Counted from the stretch's first letter, positions 34,663-52,323 are shown. The stretch is DNA of 64,000 nt from Thermoleophilia bacterium (GCA_027493445.1 JAOSKU010000001.1:2004822-2068821); one strand, 5' to 3'. The notes: a model not told the origin generated them from the sequence alone. Made by a program: numbers and translations.

Positions 34663-35815
34663 CTAGCGCCTGCCGGTGGCCCTCTGCATGAGGTACTCCT
34701 GAATGAACTCGTCGATGTCCCCGTCCAGGACCGCCTCCACGTTGCCTTTCTCCAGGTTGGTGCGGTGGTCCTTGGCCAGCGTGTAGGGTGCGAGCACATA
34801 CGAGCGGATCTGGCTCCCCCAGCCGATCTCCTTTTGCTCGCCTTTCTCCCGAGCCATCTCTTGCTCTCGCTTCTCGACCTCCAGCTGCAGGAGCTTGCCG
34901 CGCAGCATGCGCATAGCGGTCTCGCGGTTCTGGGTCTGGGAGCGCTCGTTCTGACACTGCACTACGGTTTTGGTGGGCAGGTGCGTGATGCGCACCGCGG
35001 AGTCGGTCTTGTTCACGTGCTGACCGCCCGCTCCCGAGGCCCGGTAGGTCTCGACGCGCAGGTCCTTCTCGTCGATCTCCACCTCCACAGCCTCATCGAC
35101 CAGAGGCGTCACATCCAAAGAGGCGAACGACGTGTGCCGGCGGCTGGCCGAATCGAAGGGCGAGATTCGCACCAGGCGGTGGACGCCCCGCTCCGCACAG
35201 AGCAGCCCGTAGGCGTTCTCGCCGTACACGGTGAAGGTGGCGCTCTTGATGCCGGCCTCGTCTCCTTCGGTCACTTCGTTGATCTCCGTCTCGAAGCCGC
35301 GCCTCTGGGCCCAGCGCAGGTACATGCGGAGCAGCATCTCGGCCCAATCCTGGCTCTCGGTGCCGCCGGCGCCCGGGTGCAGGCTGACGATGGCGTCGCC
35401 GCCGTCGAACTCGCCGTTGAACAAACGCTGCTCCTCGAAGCGGGCCAGCCCATCGCCCGCCGCCCGCGAAACACGTTCGAGCTCGGCGGAGGCGTCGGGG
35501 GACAGCACCTCGCCGTCCCCTTCCTCGGCTGCGATCTCGAGGAGGACGTCCATGTCGTCGACGAGCGTCTCGAGCGCGCGGTACTGGTCGAGCCGACCCT
35601 TGAGCCTGCTGTACTGCGTCGAGAGCTTCTGGGCTTCAGCCTGGCCGTTCCAGAAATCTGGGGCATGCATGGCCTCCTCGAGCGAGGCTATGCGCTTCTC
35701 GAGGTCAGCGGGGTCAAAGATACTCCCTTACCCAGCCAAGCTTATCCCGGAAGGAGGAGATCTGCTCCTGATACTGGGCGGCGGTGGCCGCCTGGTTCTG
35801 TGTCTTTTCTGCCAT
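34663..35815 (-). CDS. prfB: Peptide chain release factor 2 with programmed +1 frameshift
   Basis: Release factor for UGA and UAA codons, about 383 residues. ATG at 35815 begins a 33-codon zero frame that ends ...GGG AGT AT C TTT GA C, i.e. codons TAT CTT then TGA at 35716-35714. Shifting +1 at CTT gives LDPADLEKRIASLEEAMHAPDFWNG, the standard RF2 continuation. The slippery CTT TGA C and the upstream Shine-Dalgarno-like AAGGGAG are the classical autoregulatory elements. Low RF2 slows termination at UGA and promotes frameshifting. The body has the RF2 tripeptide SPF (RISPFDS) and the catalytic GGQ (GAGGQHVNK). This is a real recoding event, unlike the G-run frameshifts elsewhere in the window. 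Confidence 0.97.
35713..35728 (-). promoter_or_regulatory. prfB programmed frameshift site
   Basis: Minus-strand AAGGGAGTAT followed by CTTTGAC. The internal Shine-Dalgarno-like AGGGAG sits three bases before CTT, with the in-frame TGA stop and following C as in the well-known RF2 recoding signal. Confidence 0.95.
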
Positions 35816-35862
35816 AAGCGGGAGAAAGTATAGCCCAGGTCACGCGGATTGGCAGGGGCCGT

Positions 35863-38524
<2,662 letters not shown>

Positions 38525-38558
38525 GATTCAGGCGACCTCGGTGCGCCGGCCGCGTAGC

Positions 38559-39125
38559 CTATCTTTGAGGCTCGATCAGTCCGTAGTCGCCGTCGCGGCG
38601 CTTGTAGACGACCGCCGTCTCCTGCGTGTCGGCGTTCGTGAACACGAAGAAGTCGTGCCCCACGAGCTCCAGCTGCAGAGCCGCTTCCTCAGGCGACATG
38701 GGCTTGACCATGAACTGCTTCGTCTTGACGATGCTCGGCAGCGCGGCTTCCTCGGACTCCCTCTCGTGCTCTTCGGGAAGCACCAGGCCCTGAGTGGCGA
38801 AGGCCTCGCGGTGGCCTCCCTGGCTGCGCGCGATCAGCTTCTCTCTGTACTTCTTGACCTGGCGCTCAAGCTTGTCGGCCACCAGATCGATGGAGGCGTA
38901 CATGTCGGAGGACGCCTCACGGGCGCGGATGACCGGCCCCCGGGTGTAGACCGTGGCCTCGGCCACCTGGTTTTCGGCGATGCTGGGGTTCTTTTCCGTG
39001 GATAGCTCGACGTCGCAATGCGCCCCGTCGGACAGGTATCGTGCGAGCCGACCGATCTTGTCATCCGCGTAGCCGGTGAGGGCGTCGGTCAGGGCGATGT
39101 TTCTTCCTTTGACAGTCAGATTCAC
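38559..39125 (-). CDS. hpf: Ribosome hibernation promoting factor, long form
   Basis: A 188-residue protein. The N-terminal ribosome-binding domain starts LTVKGRNIALTDALTGYADDKIGRL. A linker is followed by the C-terminal dimerisation domain (IVKTKQFMVKPMSPEEAALQLELVGHDFFVFTNADT), which identifies the long HPF that forms 100S ribosomes. GTG at 39125 is preceded by GGAG. Longer upstream frames are not supported by family length. Located upstream of secA as in many Gram-positives. Confidence 0.94.
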   Translation of the reverse strand: MNLTVKGRNIALTDALTGYADDKIGRLARYLSDGAHCDVELSTEKNPSIAENQVAEATVYTRGPVIRAREASSDMYASIDLVADKLERQVKKYREKLIARSQGGHREAFATQGLVLPEEHERESEEAALPSIVKTKQFMVKPMSPEEAALQLELVGHDFFVFTNADTQETAVVYKRRDGDYGLIEPQR

Positions 39126-39249
39126 GCTCGTGCTACTCCTGTATGTTGTTGTGTTCTCGGCGGCGTCGAGGCGACGCGAAGAGGCATGATCGAATTCTTT
39201 ACGATAGCACACGTGTGTCCAGCCGGTCGGCCATGGGGATGCCCATCCG

Positions 39250-40971
39250 TCACCAGCTGAGGTCACGTCGCTGGAAGCCCAGCAGGGCCACCAACACCAG
39301 CCCCACGCCCACCAGAAGGAGCACGCCGTGGGAGGAGAAGCTCAGCCCGTCGATGGCCGGATTGCCGTAGCGGCCGAAGACTGACATGCGGGTCGCCCAC
39401 GCGGGCAGGTCGAGCAAGGGACCCACGATGCCGTACACGAAGTCCGCCAGCGCCAGGGCGCCGGCGAAGGGAGCCGCCCACGACGGGCTCCGCCAGGCCG
39501 CGACAGCCAGACCGAGCCCGAAGTAGATGAGGGCCACCGGCAGCGCCGCCAAGGCCGCCTCCCCGAGCCGCTGCCCGGGGATCGGTACCGCCGCCAGCCG
39601 GCCGGCCATCTGAGCCACGAGCCAGGTGACGACGAGCACCTCGCCGCCGGCCAGCAGCACGGCCGCCACGCGTGACAGGAGCAGGCGGATCCGGCCCAGA
39701 GCGGTCGACAGATCGAGCACCAGCAGTCCCTCCTCCATCTCTCCGGCCCAGCGCCCCGCCTGGAGGACGGCGAATGCGGCGATGGCCGGAGCCAGGAAGA
39801 GACCGAACATCAGGCCCACGAGGGCTCCAGGCGCGGTCAGGTCGCCCGCGAACAGGCGGGCCAGAGGACCGGCCTGGTCGAGCATCTCTTCCAAGGGAGA
39901 CCGGAGCGTAGGCTCCACCGAGACGAGGAAAGCAACCAGAGCCGAGAGCCCCACGGCCCAGCCAAGCGCGACGCCCTTCAGGGCCCAGACATCCCGGGTC
40001 AGCGGCCCTCGTAGCATGACGGACGCCCACCGCGAGCTCCCCGAGACCCTTTGTCGGCCGCCGGGTACGGCGGCCGCGGCGCTCTCGCGCGCGGCATCCA
40101 ATCGTGTGGAAGCTTCGGTCCCGAGCGGAGCGGCGGCCCGACGGCGGGCACCCGAGCGGGCCACGTTCATGTCGCGCCGGGCGAAGAGGAGGGTGGCCAC
40201 ACCCCACAGGAGCACGGCCTCTGCCGCCAGAATCAGGAGAGACCCGGCGTCCGGACCCTCCCCGGGGATGAGGGGGCGGGACGCGCTGTATGCTCCGGTG
40301 GGGAGAACACGGCCGACATCCTCCAGGCCGCCGACCACGCCCGAGACGTTCGACAGCAGGTGGACGACCACCATCAGCAGCGCGGAGACGGCGCCGGCTA
40401 CCGCCCGGCTCAGAGTGAACTGAGCCACCAGACCGGTCAGCGAGGCCCAGACCAGAAGGAGCAGCCCCAACCCGAGGCCGGCGAACACGCCGTCGGCGAG
40501 GGAGAAGGGAGCGCCGAGAACCCCGGATCCCAGCGCACCCAGGACCAGGCCGGCGAGGCCGATCCCCAGGGCGATGATCGCAAGGGCCGCGAAGCGCTCG
40601 AGCATGAACCGGACGCGGGCGAGGGGAGTGGACAGGACCAGATCGACCGCCCCCCGGCGCTCCTCCCCCACGGTCATGCGGCTGACGAAGACGATGAGGT
40701 ACGCCCCCACGATCAGCGGCAGGGGTCCGAGAATGCGCCAGTGGACGAAGCCGCCCGCGGTGTCCAGCGAGATCGGCTCACCGAAAAGCGGCTTTACGGC
40801 AAGGGCGAAGGCGTTCAGGCTGGCCGCAAAACGGGCGGCGTCGGCGGGCGTCTCGGCTTCGGCCAGATAGGCGGCTGCCACGGCCACCACCATCACGCCC
40901 ACTCCCAGAGACCAGGCCAGCAGTCCCCGGCCGCCCCGCCGGACCCAAAAGTGGACCGTGCTGAGCATCAC
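39250..40971 (-). CDS. ABC-2 type exporter permease, antibiotic-exporter type
   Basis: A 573-residue membrane protein with about 12 hydrophobic segments in two similar halves, as in the large permeases annotated as exporters of polyketide antibiotics in actinobacteria. First half shows EERRGAVDLVLSTPLARVRFMLERF, second half shows EMEEGLLVLDLSTALGRIRLLLSR, the duplicated cytosolic loop of ABC-2 permeases. The start (ATG 40971) overlaps the ATPase gene stop (ATGA). Substrate unknown. Confidence 0.85.
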   Translation of the reverse strand: MMLSTVHFWVRRGGRGLLAWSLGVGVMVVAVAAAYLAEAETPADAARFAASLNAFALAVKPLFGEPISLDTAGGFVHWRILGPLPLIVGAYLIVFVSRMTVGEERRGAVDLVLSTPLARVRFMLERFAALAIIALGIGLAGLVLGALGSGVLGAPFSLADGVFAGLGLGLLLLVWASLTGLVAQFTLSRAVAGAVSALLMVVVHLLSNVSGVVGGLEDVGRVLPTGAYSASRPLIPGEGPDAGSLLILAAEAVLLWGVATLLFARRDMNVARSGARRRAAAPLGTEASTRLDAARESAAAAVPGGRQRVSGSSRWASVMLRGPLTRDVWALKGVALGWAVGLSALVAFLVSVEPTLRSPLEEMLDQAGPLARLFAGDLTAPGALVGLMFGLFLAPAIAAFAVLQAGRWAGEMEEGLLVLDLSTALGRIRLLLSRVAAVLLAGGEVLVVTWLVAQMAGRLAAVPIPGQRLGEAALAALPVALIYFGLGLAVAAWRSPSWAAPFAGALALADFVYGIVGPLLDLPAWATRMSVFGRYGNPAIDGLSFSSHGVLLLVGVGLVLVALLGFQRRDLSW

Positions 40972-41963
40972 ATCCCCTCCGCCTCCTGCTCGTAGTAGGT
41001 GAGGAAGAGCTCTTCCAGGCTAGGGCGGCGGCTCTCGATCTCCAGCAGGTCGTGGCGTAGGGCGGCCGTGAGCAGCCCCCGTGGATCCCCAGCGATCGTG
41101 GCAACGAGGACGGTCCCTGCGGAGCGGCCGCCGTCCCCGTCCACGGTCGGTGCGCGCTCCACCCCCGTCACCCCCGGGAGGGCGGCGAACTCAGCCGGCT
41201 CCACCCGGCCGCCGAACGACATGCGTACCAGGTGCACCTCTCCCATACCCAGGGCGTCGACCCGGTCGACCCGCACCAGGCGGCCTTCACGGATGATGCC
41301 CGCCCGGTCGCACATGCGCTCCACCTCGGAGAGCACGTGGCTGGACAGGAACACGGTGGCGCCGCCGGCCACGACTTCGCGCACCAACTCGTGGAAGGCG
41401 TTCTGCACCAGGGGGTCGAGGCTGCCGGTGGGCTCGTCCAGCAGCAACAGGCGCGGGCGGTGCATGAAGGCCTGCACCAACCCGACCTTCTGCTTGTTTC
41501 CCCGGGAGTAGTCGCGGTAGCGCCGGGAGGGATCGACCTCGAAGCGCTCGATGAGCGAACACAGGTAGCCCGGATCGACCCCGCCGCGCAGGTGGGCGAG
41601 GTACTCCAGGTTATCCTTGCCGGTCAGCTCCGGCCACATGGCCAGCTCGCCCGGCAGGTAGCCGATCTGGCGGTGGACGGCCGCCCTCTCCCGCCGCACA
41701 TCCTTTCCAAAGATGCGCGCACTGCCGGCATCGGGACGGATCAGGTCGAGCAGCAGACGCAGGGTGGTCGTCTTGCCTGCCCCGTTGGGGCCGAGGAAGC
41801 CGAAGACCTCGGCTTGGTGAACCACCAAGTCGAGCTCCTCCACGCCCCGTACCGGCCCGTAATACTTGGTGAGGCCCTCGATGGTGATGGCCTCCTCGTT
41901 CGCGGCCGGCGTACCGGCCGCGCCCTTACCGAGCTCCGTTGGGGGAGTTGCCGCTTGCCGCAT
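40968..41963 (-). CDS. ABC transporter ATP-binding protein (ABC-2 exporter)
   Basis: A 331-residue ATPase. Walker A GPNGAGKTTT, signature YSRGNKQKVGL, Walker B LLLLDEPTGSLDP and switch SSHVLSEVERMCDRA, typical of DrrA/CcmA-like exporters, with a C-terminal domain of about 90 residues. ATG at 41963 with GGAAGG upstream. Coupled to its permease by a four-base overlap. Confidence 0.93.
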   Translation of the reverse strand: MRQAATPPTELGKGAAGTPAANEEAITIEGLTKYYGPVRGVEELDLVVHQAEVFGFLGPNGAGKTTTLRLLLDLIRPDAGSARIFGKDVRRERAAVHRQIGYLPGELAMWPELTGKDNLEYLAHLRGGVDPGYLCSLIERFEVDPSRRYRDYSRGNKQKVGLVQAFMHRPRLLLLDEPTGSLDPLVQNAFHELVREVVAGGATVFLSSHVLSEVERMCDRAGIIREGRLVRVDRVDALGMGEVHLVRMSFGGRVEPAEFAALPGVTGVERAPTVDGDGGRSAGTVLVATIAGDPRGLLTAALRHDLLEIESRRPSLEELFLTYYEQEAEGM

Positions 41964-41989
41964 CACGCACCTTCCTCTCCAGCCGGCTT

Positions 41990-42835
41990 CTACTGCAGGC
42001 CGGACCGGGCTTCCCCCTCGGTCCGGCAGAAGGTGAAGACATGCACGGCCAGGCCGGTGGCCCCCTTCACCACTTCGGCGACCTCGCTCGCGGTGGCCCC
42101 GGTGGTGTACACATCGTCCACGAGCAACACCTCCTTCGCCCTTTCGGTCGAAACGGCCGGAAGCGGGTCGAAGGCCCCTCTCAGGTTGCGCCGGCGACCT
42201 TCGCGGTCCAGGCCCCGCTGGTGTCGCGTCCGCCTGACCTTTCGAACCGGAGGATCGACCAGCGTGGCGCCCGTCAACGCACATAGCGCCCGGGCCAGCA
42301 CTTCGGCCTGGTTGTACCCCCTTTGCCGGGTGGTCGTCCGGTGGGCGGGCATCCAGGTCACGAGCGCTCCCGGTCTCTCGGCCAGCGCCTGACGGAACGC
42401 CGGAACCGCCAGCTCCGCCATCAGGGGCGCCAGGGCCCGCTGCCCCTCGTACTTGAGCGAGGTCACCAGATCTCGAGCCACCCCTTCGTAGAGGAAGGCG
42501 CCCCGGGCGCTCGAGAATCCCAGCTCCAGACCCACGCACTCGGGACACCAGGCCGGAATCGACCACCCCACCCCCGACCGGCCGCAGCGCGGGCAGTGGT
42601 CGGGACACACCTCCACGAGCGACCGGCGGCAGTCGGTGCACAAGGAGGTCTCGAACCGACCGCAACCCACGCACCGCTGAGGGAAGAGCACCGACCAGAA
42701 AACATCGCCCCCATGCGCGCGCCACCAACGACGGGCCCGGCCGAGCCGGCCGGGCCGAGCGGACCCACCCGACCCTCCGGTTCGCCCCTCGACGGCCGGG
42801 GGCGCGGCAGCAGAGAGGTGGCGCGCGGGCGTCAC
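41990..42835 (-). CDS. ComF family phosphoribosyltransferase-like protein
   Basis: A 281-residue protein with four-Cys zinc motifs (CVGCG with CTDC; CPRCG with CPEC) followed by a type I phosphoribosyltransferase domain with VLLVDDVYTTGAT. ComF is linked to DNA uptake in naturally competent bacteria, but homologues are widespread and often of unknown use. The 40 N-terminal residues are Arg/Gly-rich and may not be translated. GTG 42835 overlaps the upstream stop. Confidence 0.9.
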   Translation of the reverse strand: MTPARHLSAAAPPAVEGRTGGSGGSARPGRLGRARRWWRAHGGDVFWSVLFPQRCVGCGRFETSLCTDCRRSLVEVCPDHCPRCGRSGVGWSIPAWCPECVGLELGFSSARGAFLYEGVARDLVTSLKYEGQRALAPLMAELAVPAFRQALAERPGALVTWMPAHRTTTRQRGYNQAEVLARALCALTGATLVDPPVRKVRRTRHQRGLDREGRRRNLRGAFDPLPAVSTERAKEVLLVDDVYTTGATASEVAEVVKGATGLAVHVFTFCRTEGEARSGLQ

Positions 42836-43923
42836 ATCACGACGCTTCCGGGCTCCACGACCCGGTCACCCAAGTCGTGGCCTTCCGCCACGAAGGAACG
42901 CCCGCCCACCACCGCTCCGGAGGCCTCAACCCGGGCCTGCAGGAAGACATCGCGGCCGAGCATGACCCCGCTCAGGCGCGACTCCGGGCCCACGCAGCAC
43001 CCGCTCCAAACGATGGCGGCGTCGAGCCGGACCCCGCTGGCGAACGTGCAGTGGTCACCTACCACCAGGGGCCCACGCAGGACCACCCCCTCCTCGATGA
43101 CGCAATCGTCACCGATCAGGACGGGCCCTTCCAGGATCGCCGACGAGGCCACATCGGTGCGCTCGCCAAACCGCACGCCCGGAGCCGCCTCGTGGCCAGG
43201 CGCCTCGATGCGGACGTGGCCGCGCAGCGCGTCGAAGTTCCCCTGGCGGTACTCCTCGAGGCTGCCCACGTCGTTCCAGTAATGGGACGTCTCGTGCACG
43301 AAGAACGGCTCGCCGGTCTCGAGAAGGCCGGGGAAGACCTGCTTGCCGAAGTCGTAGAAGGTGGCGGCCGGGATCTTTTCGAAGATCTCGGGCTCGAAGA
43401 CGTAGATGCCGGCGTTGCAGAGGTTGGAGAGAGCCTCGTCGGCCGGGGGCTTCTCCTGGAAGCCGGTGATCCGCCCGCCACTATCGGCCACGATCACCCC
43501 GAAGTCGCTGGGGTCGTCGACCGGCTTCACGGCCAGGGTGGCGAGGCCGCCCCGGGCCCGATGGTCGGCCACGAGCGCCTCGAGATCCAGGTCGGTGAGG
43601 CTATCGCCGCTCATGACGAGGAAGGTGTCTCCGCTCAGGAAGTCTTCGTTGTTCTTGACGCCGCCTGCAGTGCCCAGGAGCTCCTGCTCGTAGGCATAGC
43701 GGATGGAGATCCCCAGGTCAGATCCGTCACCAAGGTAGCTGGTGATAGCCGAAGGGAAGTGGTGCAGGTTGACCACCACCTCGGTGATGCCGTGCCGGCT
43801 CAAGAGCTTCAGGATGTGGTAGAGAGCCGGCCGGTTGAGGATGGGGGCCATGGGTTTGGGGGTGAAGCCTGTGAGCGGCCAGAGACGGGTCCCCAGGCCC
43901 GCCGCCATGATCATGGCGCGCAT
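42832..43923 (-). CDS. Sugar-1-phosphate nucleotidyltransferase with left-handed beta-helix domain
   Basis: A 363-residue protein. N-terminal Rossmann-like nucleotidyltransferase begins [24 protein letters not shown], the pyrophosphorylase loop, with VMSGDSLTD metal-binding Asp and FQEKPP. C-terminal hexapeptide repeats ([20 protein letters not shown]) form a beta-helix. The family covers mannose-1-phosphate guanylyltransferases and glucose-1-phosphate nucleotidyltransferases, and the sugar and base cannot be told. The start overlaps the mtnA end by 13 bases. Confidence 0.88.
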   Translation of the reverse strand: MRAMIMAAGLGTRLWPLTGFTPKPMAPILNRPALYHILKLLSRHGITEVVVNLHHFPSAITSYLGDGSDLGISIRYAYEQELLGTAGGVKNNEDFLSGDTFLVMSGDSLTDLDLEALVADHRARGGLATLAVKPVDDPSDFGVIVADSGGRITGFQEKPPADEALSNLCNAGIYVFEPEIFEKIPAATFYDFGKQVFPGLLETGEPFFVHETSHYWNDVGSLEEYRQGNFDALRGHVRIEAPGHEAAPGVRFGERTDVASSAILEGPVLIGDDCVIEEGVVLRGPLVVGDHCTFASGVRLDAAIVWSGCCVGPESRLSGVMLGRDVFLQARVEASGAVVGGRSFVAEGHDLGDRVVEPGSVVM

Positions 43924-45013
43924 GCGGTGCCTCCTGGGTGCGGTTCGGCGATGGCGAGCTCCAGCGACCTACCGTAGGGCGGCCGGGCCACGCCCCGGTC
44001 GGTGATGATGGCCGTGATGTTCCGGGCCGGAGTGACGTCGAAGGCCGGGTTGCGCACTCTGATGCCCAGAGGCGCCACCCGCCGGCCGCCCAGGTGGGTG
44101 ACCTCGGTCTCGTCCCGTTCCTCGATGGGGATGTGACTCCCGTCGGGGATGGAGAGGTCGATGGTCGAGACGGGCGCGGCCACGTAGAAGGGTACACCGT
44201 GCTCCCGGGCCAGAACCGAGATGGTGTAGGTGCCGATCTTGTTGGCCGTATCGCCGTTGGCCGCGATGCGGTCGGCCCCGACCACCACGTGGGTGATGAC
44301 CCCCGGCTGAGAAAGTGCCCGGCCATGTTGTCGGTGATCAGCTCGGCCGAGATGCCCTCGTGCAGGAGCTCCCAGGCGGTCAGGCGGGCCCCCTGCAAGA
44401 AAGGCCGGGTCTCGTCGACCAGCACCTGCAGCTTTGGGTTGCGGGCGTGGGCGGCGCGGATGACGCCAAGAGCAGTGCCGTACCCGGCGGTGGCGAGGGC
44501 GCCCGCGTTGCAGTGCGTGAGCACGCAGGGACGCTCGCCGTCGATGAGCTCGGCCCCGAAGCGCCCGATGCGGCGGCAGGCCGCTAGGTCTTCTTGGTAG
44601 ATCTCGAGTGCACGCGCTTCCATGGCCTCCGCCCGCTCCGCCGGAGTCAGATCCTCCCGCTGCCAGATGCGCTCCATTTCGCCGAGCGCCCACCTGAGGT
44701 TAACGGCAGTGGGGCGGGTATTGAATAGTCCCTTGGTCGCAGTTTGGAGCTCTTCGCGAAACTCCTGGGAGACGGAGCCCGCCGCCGTGCGGGCGGCCAG
44801 TGCCATGCCCATGGCGGCGGCCACGCCGATAGCCGGGGCTCCCCGGATCGCCATGGTGCGGATGGCCTCAGCCACCTCCTGCCAGGTGCGACAGGTGACG
44901 TAGACCTCCTCGAAAGGGAGCCTCCGTTGATCGATCATCACCACGGCGCCGTCCCGCCATTCGAGGGTGCGGACTTCCGCCGGGTGGTCGGATATGTGGC
45001 TCGTGGGGGCCAT
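43911..45013 (-). CDS. mtnA: Methylthioribose-1-phosphate isomerase MtnA (single-base deletion in the sequence)
   Basis: Expected about 367 residues. Converts methylthioribose-1-phosphate to the ribulose form in methionine salvage. [13 protein letters not shown], the catalytic Cys in [11 protein letters not shown] (about 165) and the catalytic Asp in [19 protein letters not shown] are present. The two parts meet at the C-run 44300-44304. One extra base (G5 to G6 on the coding strand) joins HFLSRG to [14 protein letters not shown] at 45013. It lies 7 bases downstream of ahcY in an SAM-recycling cluster. Paralogues act on ribose-1,5-bisphosphate, but the ahcY context favours methionine salvage. 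Confidence 0.92.
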
Positions 45014-45020
45014 CGTCCAC

Positions 45021-46961
<1,941 letters not shown>

Positions 46962-46965
<4 letters not shown>

Positions 46966-48758
46966 TGGACCGGGATGGTCGAGGTCGCCACCTTCAGGAG
47001 CTCGGCCCGGTCGAGATCGTAGAAGAGGGTGTTCGACACCCAGTGAAGCACGCCGTCGCGCACCCACCAAACTCGATCGACCCTGCCGTCGGCGGCCACG
47101 ACCGTGTAGGTCGTATCGTCCACCTGCACCGTCTCGCCTTCGCCGGCCGCGGGAGCATCGAGGAACGTGGTCTGCATGATCCCCATGTAGAGGTCCCGAC
47201 TGTTGTACCGGTACATCACCTTGAGGGCCGGCCGGGGACCGTCATCAGTCTCGATCTCGTACACCCGCTCGTCCCGGTAGCGCACCGTCTCGGGCAGGTA
47301 GGCGGGGGCCATGATCCCGAACGAGACCTTGCCGGCCAGGCTCCTCCACTCGCCCGAGTTTGGTATCTGGTCCACGGTGGGCCGGGGACGGAAGCCTTCG
47401 GGCAGCTCGAAGTCCCGGCCCAGGACGATGGTGATAATCTCACCCGTGCTCTCCGAGAGGCTTCCGGTGCCCAGCGCCCGGGCAACGAGCTCGGCCGCCC
47501 CCGACTGGGCGGCGGGGTGAACCACCCGCGTCGCAGCCGTGTCGTGGCCGCTGGTGTCGCCCACCCGGCTCACATTGGCTCCCAGGCTCTTCAGCCATTC
47601 GGCCGCGGCCGCCGCCTCACCCGGCCGGCCGTTGCCGTTCAGTACCTCGACCGATATCCCCGTGAGGTCCACCGTCACCGCAGCTTCGCTGGTGGTCGTG
47701 GTGGCGCCCGGCAAAGTGGTCTGGCCGTCGGGGGCGGTTGAATCGGTGGTGCCGACCGGCGACGCGTCTTCCGGCGGCTGCATCAGATCGAGAACCGCCT
47801 CGCGGATGGCATCGTCGGTGGCGACGACGTACGAGGCGCCGCCTATCTCGCGAGTGTCGGCGGCCAGGTCCACCTGCTTGACGCGGCCTCCCCCGAGCTT
47901 CAGGCCCCAATAGGCCAGCTTCAAGGCGTCGCCCGTGCTGATGTCGGTGTGGACATTTCGCGCCACCAGTCCCACCAGGGACGGCACCTTCAGAGCGGCG
48001 TCCCACTTTGAGATCTGCTCGCGGGCAGCCCGCAGGAAGCGCTGCTGCCGCTCGATGCGGCCGAAGTCCACGTTGCCGTCGTGCCGGAAGCGCACCCAGT
48101 CGAGAGCCTGCTCGCCCGCCAACTTCTGGTAGCCGGGCTGGAGGTCGATGTTCTCGTACTGGTTGCCTCCATAGTAGTAGCGGCGGTCGACGTCGACGTA
48201 GATGCCTCCCAGCTCGGTGGTCAGCTCCCGGAAAGCGTCGAAGTCGATGTTCACGTAATGGTCCAGGTCGATGTTCGTGACCTGCTGCACGGTACGGATG
48301 GCCAGCTCCGGCCCACCGTAGGCGAAGGCTGCGTTGATCTTTTGCACACCGCGCCCCGGCACCTCCACCCGCAGATCGCGCGGGAGCGACAGAATGGAGA
48401 CAAACTCGGCCTCCGGGTCCACATGCACGATCATGAGCGTATCGGAGCGCCCGTAGGTTTCGGAGCCCTCCTCCCGGTTGTCGGACCCCAGCACCAAGAT
48501 GTCCTGGGAGCTCGGTTGCTTATCGACTACCTGCTGACCTTCGCTCGTGGTGGTGGTTTCCTCGAGCAAGCTCTCGATCGTCTGCTGGTCGGGGTCGCCG
48601 TGTGTTCCCCGGACGAGGTTGTCGAGCCAGAGGTACGTACCGCCGGCGGCGACGGCAGCCAGAGCGGCAACCACCAGCAGGACGATCAACAGGATCCGCG
48701 GCCAGCGTCTCTTGGGCGCGCCTCGGGCCGTATATAGCGTGTAGGGCTTGTGGCTCAG
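46962..48758 (-). CDS. LytR-CpsA-Psr (LCP) family protein with LytR_C domain
   Basis: Attaches wall teichoic acid or other polymers to peptidoglycan from undecaprenyl-diphosphate carriers. Short cytosolic N-terminus, one membrane helix (ILLIVLLVVAALAAVAAGG), then the LCP domain with YGRSDTLMIVHVDP, LSLPRDLRVEVPG and KINAAFAYGG (diphosphate-binding Arg residues), then a Thr-rich linker near residue 340, a LytR_C domain (ISVEVLNGNGRPGEA) and a C-terminal extension of about 130 residues. No ATG, GTG or TTG fits the cytosolic leader (SHKPYTLYTARGAPKRRWPR). A CTG at 48758 with GGGAG seven bases upstream does. A TTG at 48689 would remove the leader. Confidence 0.88.
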
Positions 48759-48866
48759 CTACGGGCTCCCCATCGGGCGTGGGCGTTTGATTCTACCCCG
48801 CCGAGGGACGGAACCCCAAGGCTCACCCCTGACCACACCTCCCCGGCGCAGGGGAACCCGGAAGCC

Positions 48867-50152
<1,286 letters not shown>

Positions 50153-50179
50153 GCTCTGACGTTACATCCTCTCATGCGA

Positions 50180-50206
50180 CAAGGGCAACCAGGAAGGTTG
50201 CCCTTG
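50180..50206. terminator. Strong hairpin between atpC and murA (probable terminator)
   Basis: Perfect 11-bp stem CAAGGGCAACC / GGTTGCCCTTG with a 5-base loop. It lies beyond the atpC stop and repeat R7, and just before murA. There is no clear U-run on the minus strand, which is common for hairpin terminators of GC-rich bacteria. It may end atp operon transcripts. Confidence 0.6.
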
Positions 50207-50235
50207 CTTCGATACTCGTGTCGCTCCTCCAGCCC

Positions 50236-50400
50236 CAAGCTCGGCTCGGAATGACGCCTCGCCCTCAGGATGCGCTGGGTGCGGGCGAGGCAAGGAGGGA
50301 GGGAGCGGGCGTAGCAGCGCTACGCACGCGACCGAGGACACCGCATCGCCCCGCCCAGGGCGGCTTGGGGGCCGGGGCTTCGTTTCGAGCCGAGTTCCTA
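50236..50400 (-). repeat. Dispersed palindromic repeat, complete copy R7 (reverse orientation)
   Basis: Reads GCTCGGCTCGGAATGACGCCTCGCC, GGAGGGAGCGGGCGTAGCAGCGCTACG, CGACCGAGGACACCGCATCG, GGGGCTTCGTTTCGAGCCGAGTTCCTA. It is the reverse complement layout of R6. The final CTA is the TAG stop codon of atpC (50398-50400), so the element end and stop codon coincide. Confidence 0.8.
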
Positions 50401-50835
50401 GCCCTTCTTCACCACCGCCAGTCGGTTCTTGGCGCGCTTCAGGGCGAGCGTCTCCCGGTAGTGGTCGATCTCCTCGTCCTCGGGCACCCGGCCATTGCGC
50501 AGCATGTCCAGCCGCTCCTTGGCCCGCTCGAGCGCTGCTTCCGCGCGCGGCACGTCGATCTCCGAGGCCATCTCGGCCGCATCGGCCAGCACGATCACCT
50601 TGTCGAACTGCACCTTGACGAAGCCCTCCGAGACCGCCAGGCGGATCCAGAGGTCGTCGAGCGTCTTCACGCGCATCTCGCCGATGGTCAGCTGGGCCAC
50701 CATAGGAGCGTGCCGGGGCAGGATGCCCAGTTCGCCCCGCGTCGCGGGCACCACGACCATGGCCACGTCACCGGCGAAGACCGGGCCGTCCGGCGAGACG
50801 ACTTCCAGGCGCAGGAAGTGTCTGTCGTCGGCCAC
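50398..50835 (-). CDS. atpC: ATP synthase epsilon subunit
   Basis: A 145-residue rotor subunit. N-terminal beta-sandwich (LRLEVVSPDGPVFAGDVAMVVVPATRGELGILPRHAPMVAQL) and C-terminal helical hairpin (AEAALERAKERLDML) are complete. GTG start three bases after the atpD stop. The stop codon forms the end of repeat R7. Confidence 0.96.
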   Translation of the reverse strand: MADDRHFLRLEVVSPDGPVFAGDVAMVVVPATRGELGILPRHAPMVAQLTIGEMRVKTLDDLWIRLAVSEGFVKVQFDKVIVLADAAEMASEIDVPRAEAALERAKERLDMLRNGRVPEDEEIDHYRETLALKRAKNRLAVVKKG

Positions 50836-50838
50836 CCG

Positions 50839-52308
<1,470 letters not shown>

Positions 52309-52323
52309 TCAGTGTCACTAGGG

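Noticed and set aside
39126-39249. Promoter for hpf
   Set aside because: TGGACA and several AT-rich hexamers occur, but no pair has acceptable spacing and sequence.
48840-48855. Hairpin TCCCC/GGGGA after murA as a terminator
   Set aside because: The stem is only five base pairs with no U-run, too weak to call in GC-rich DNA.
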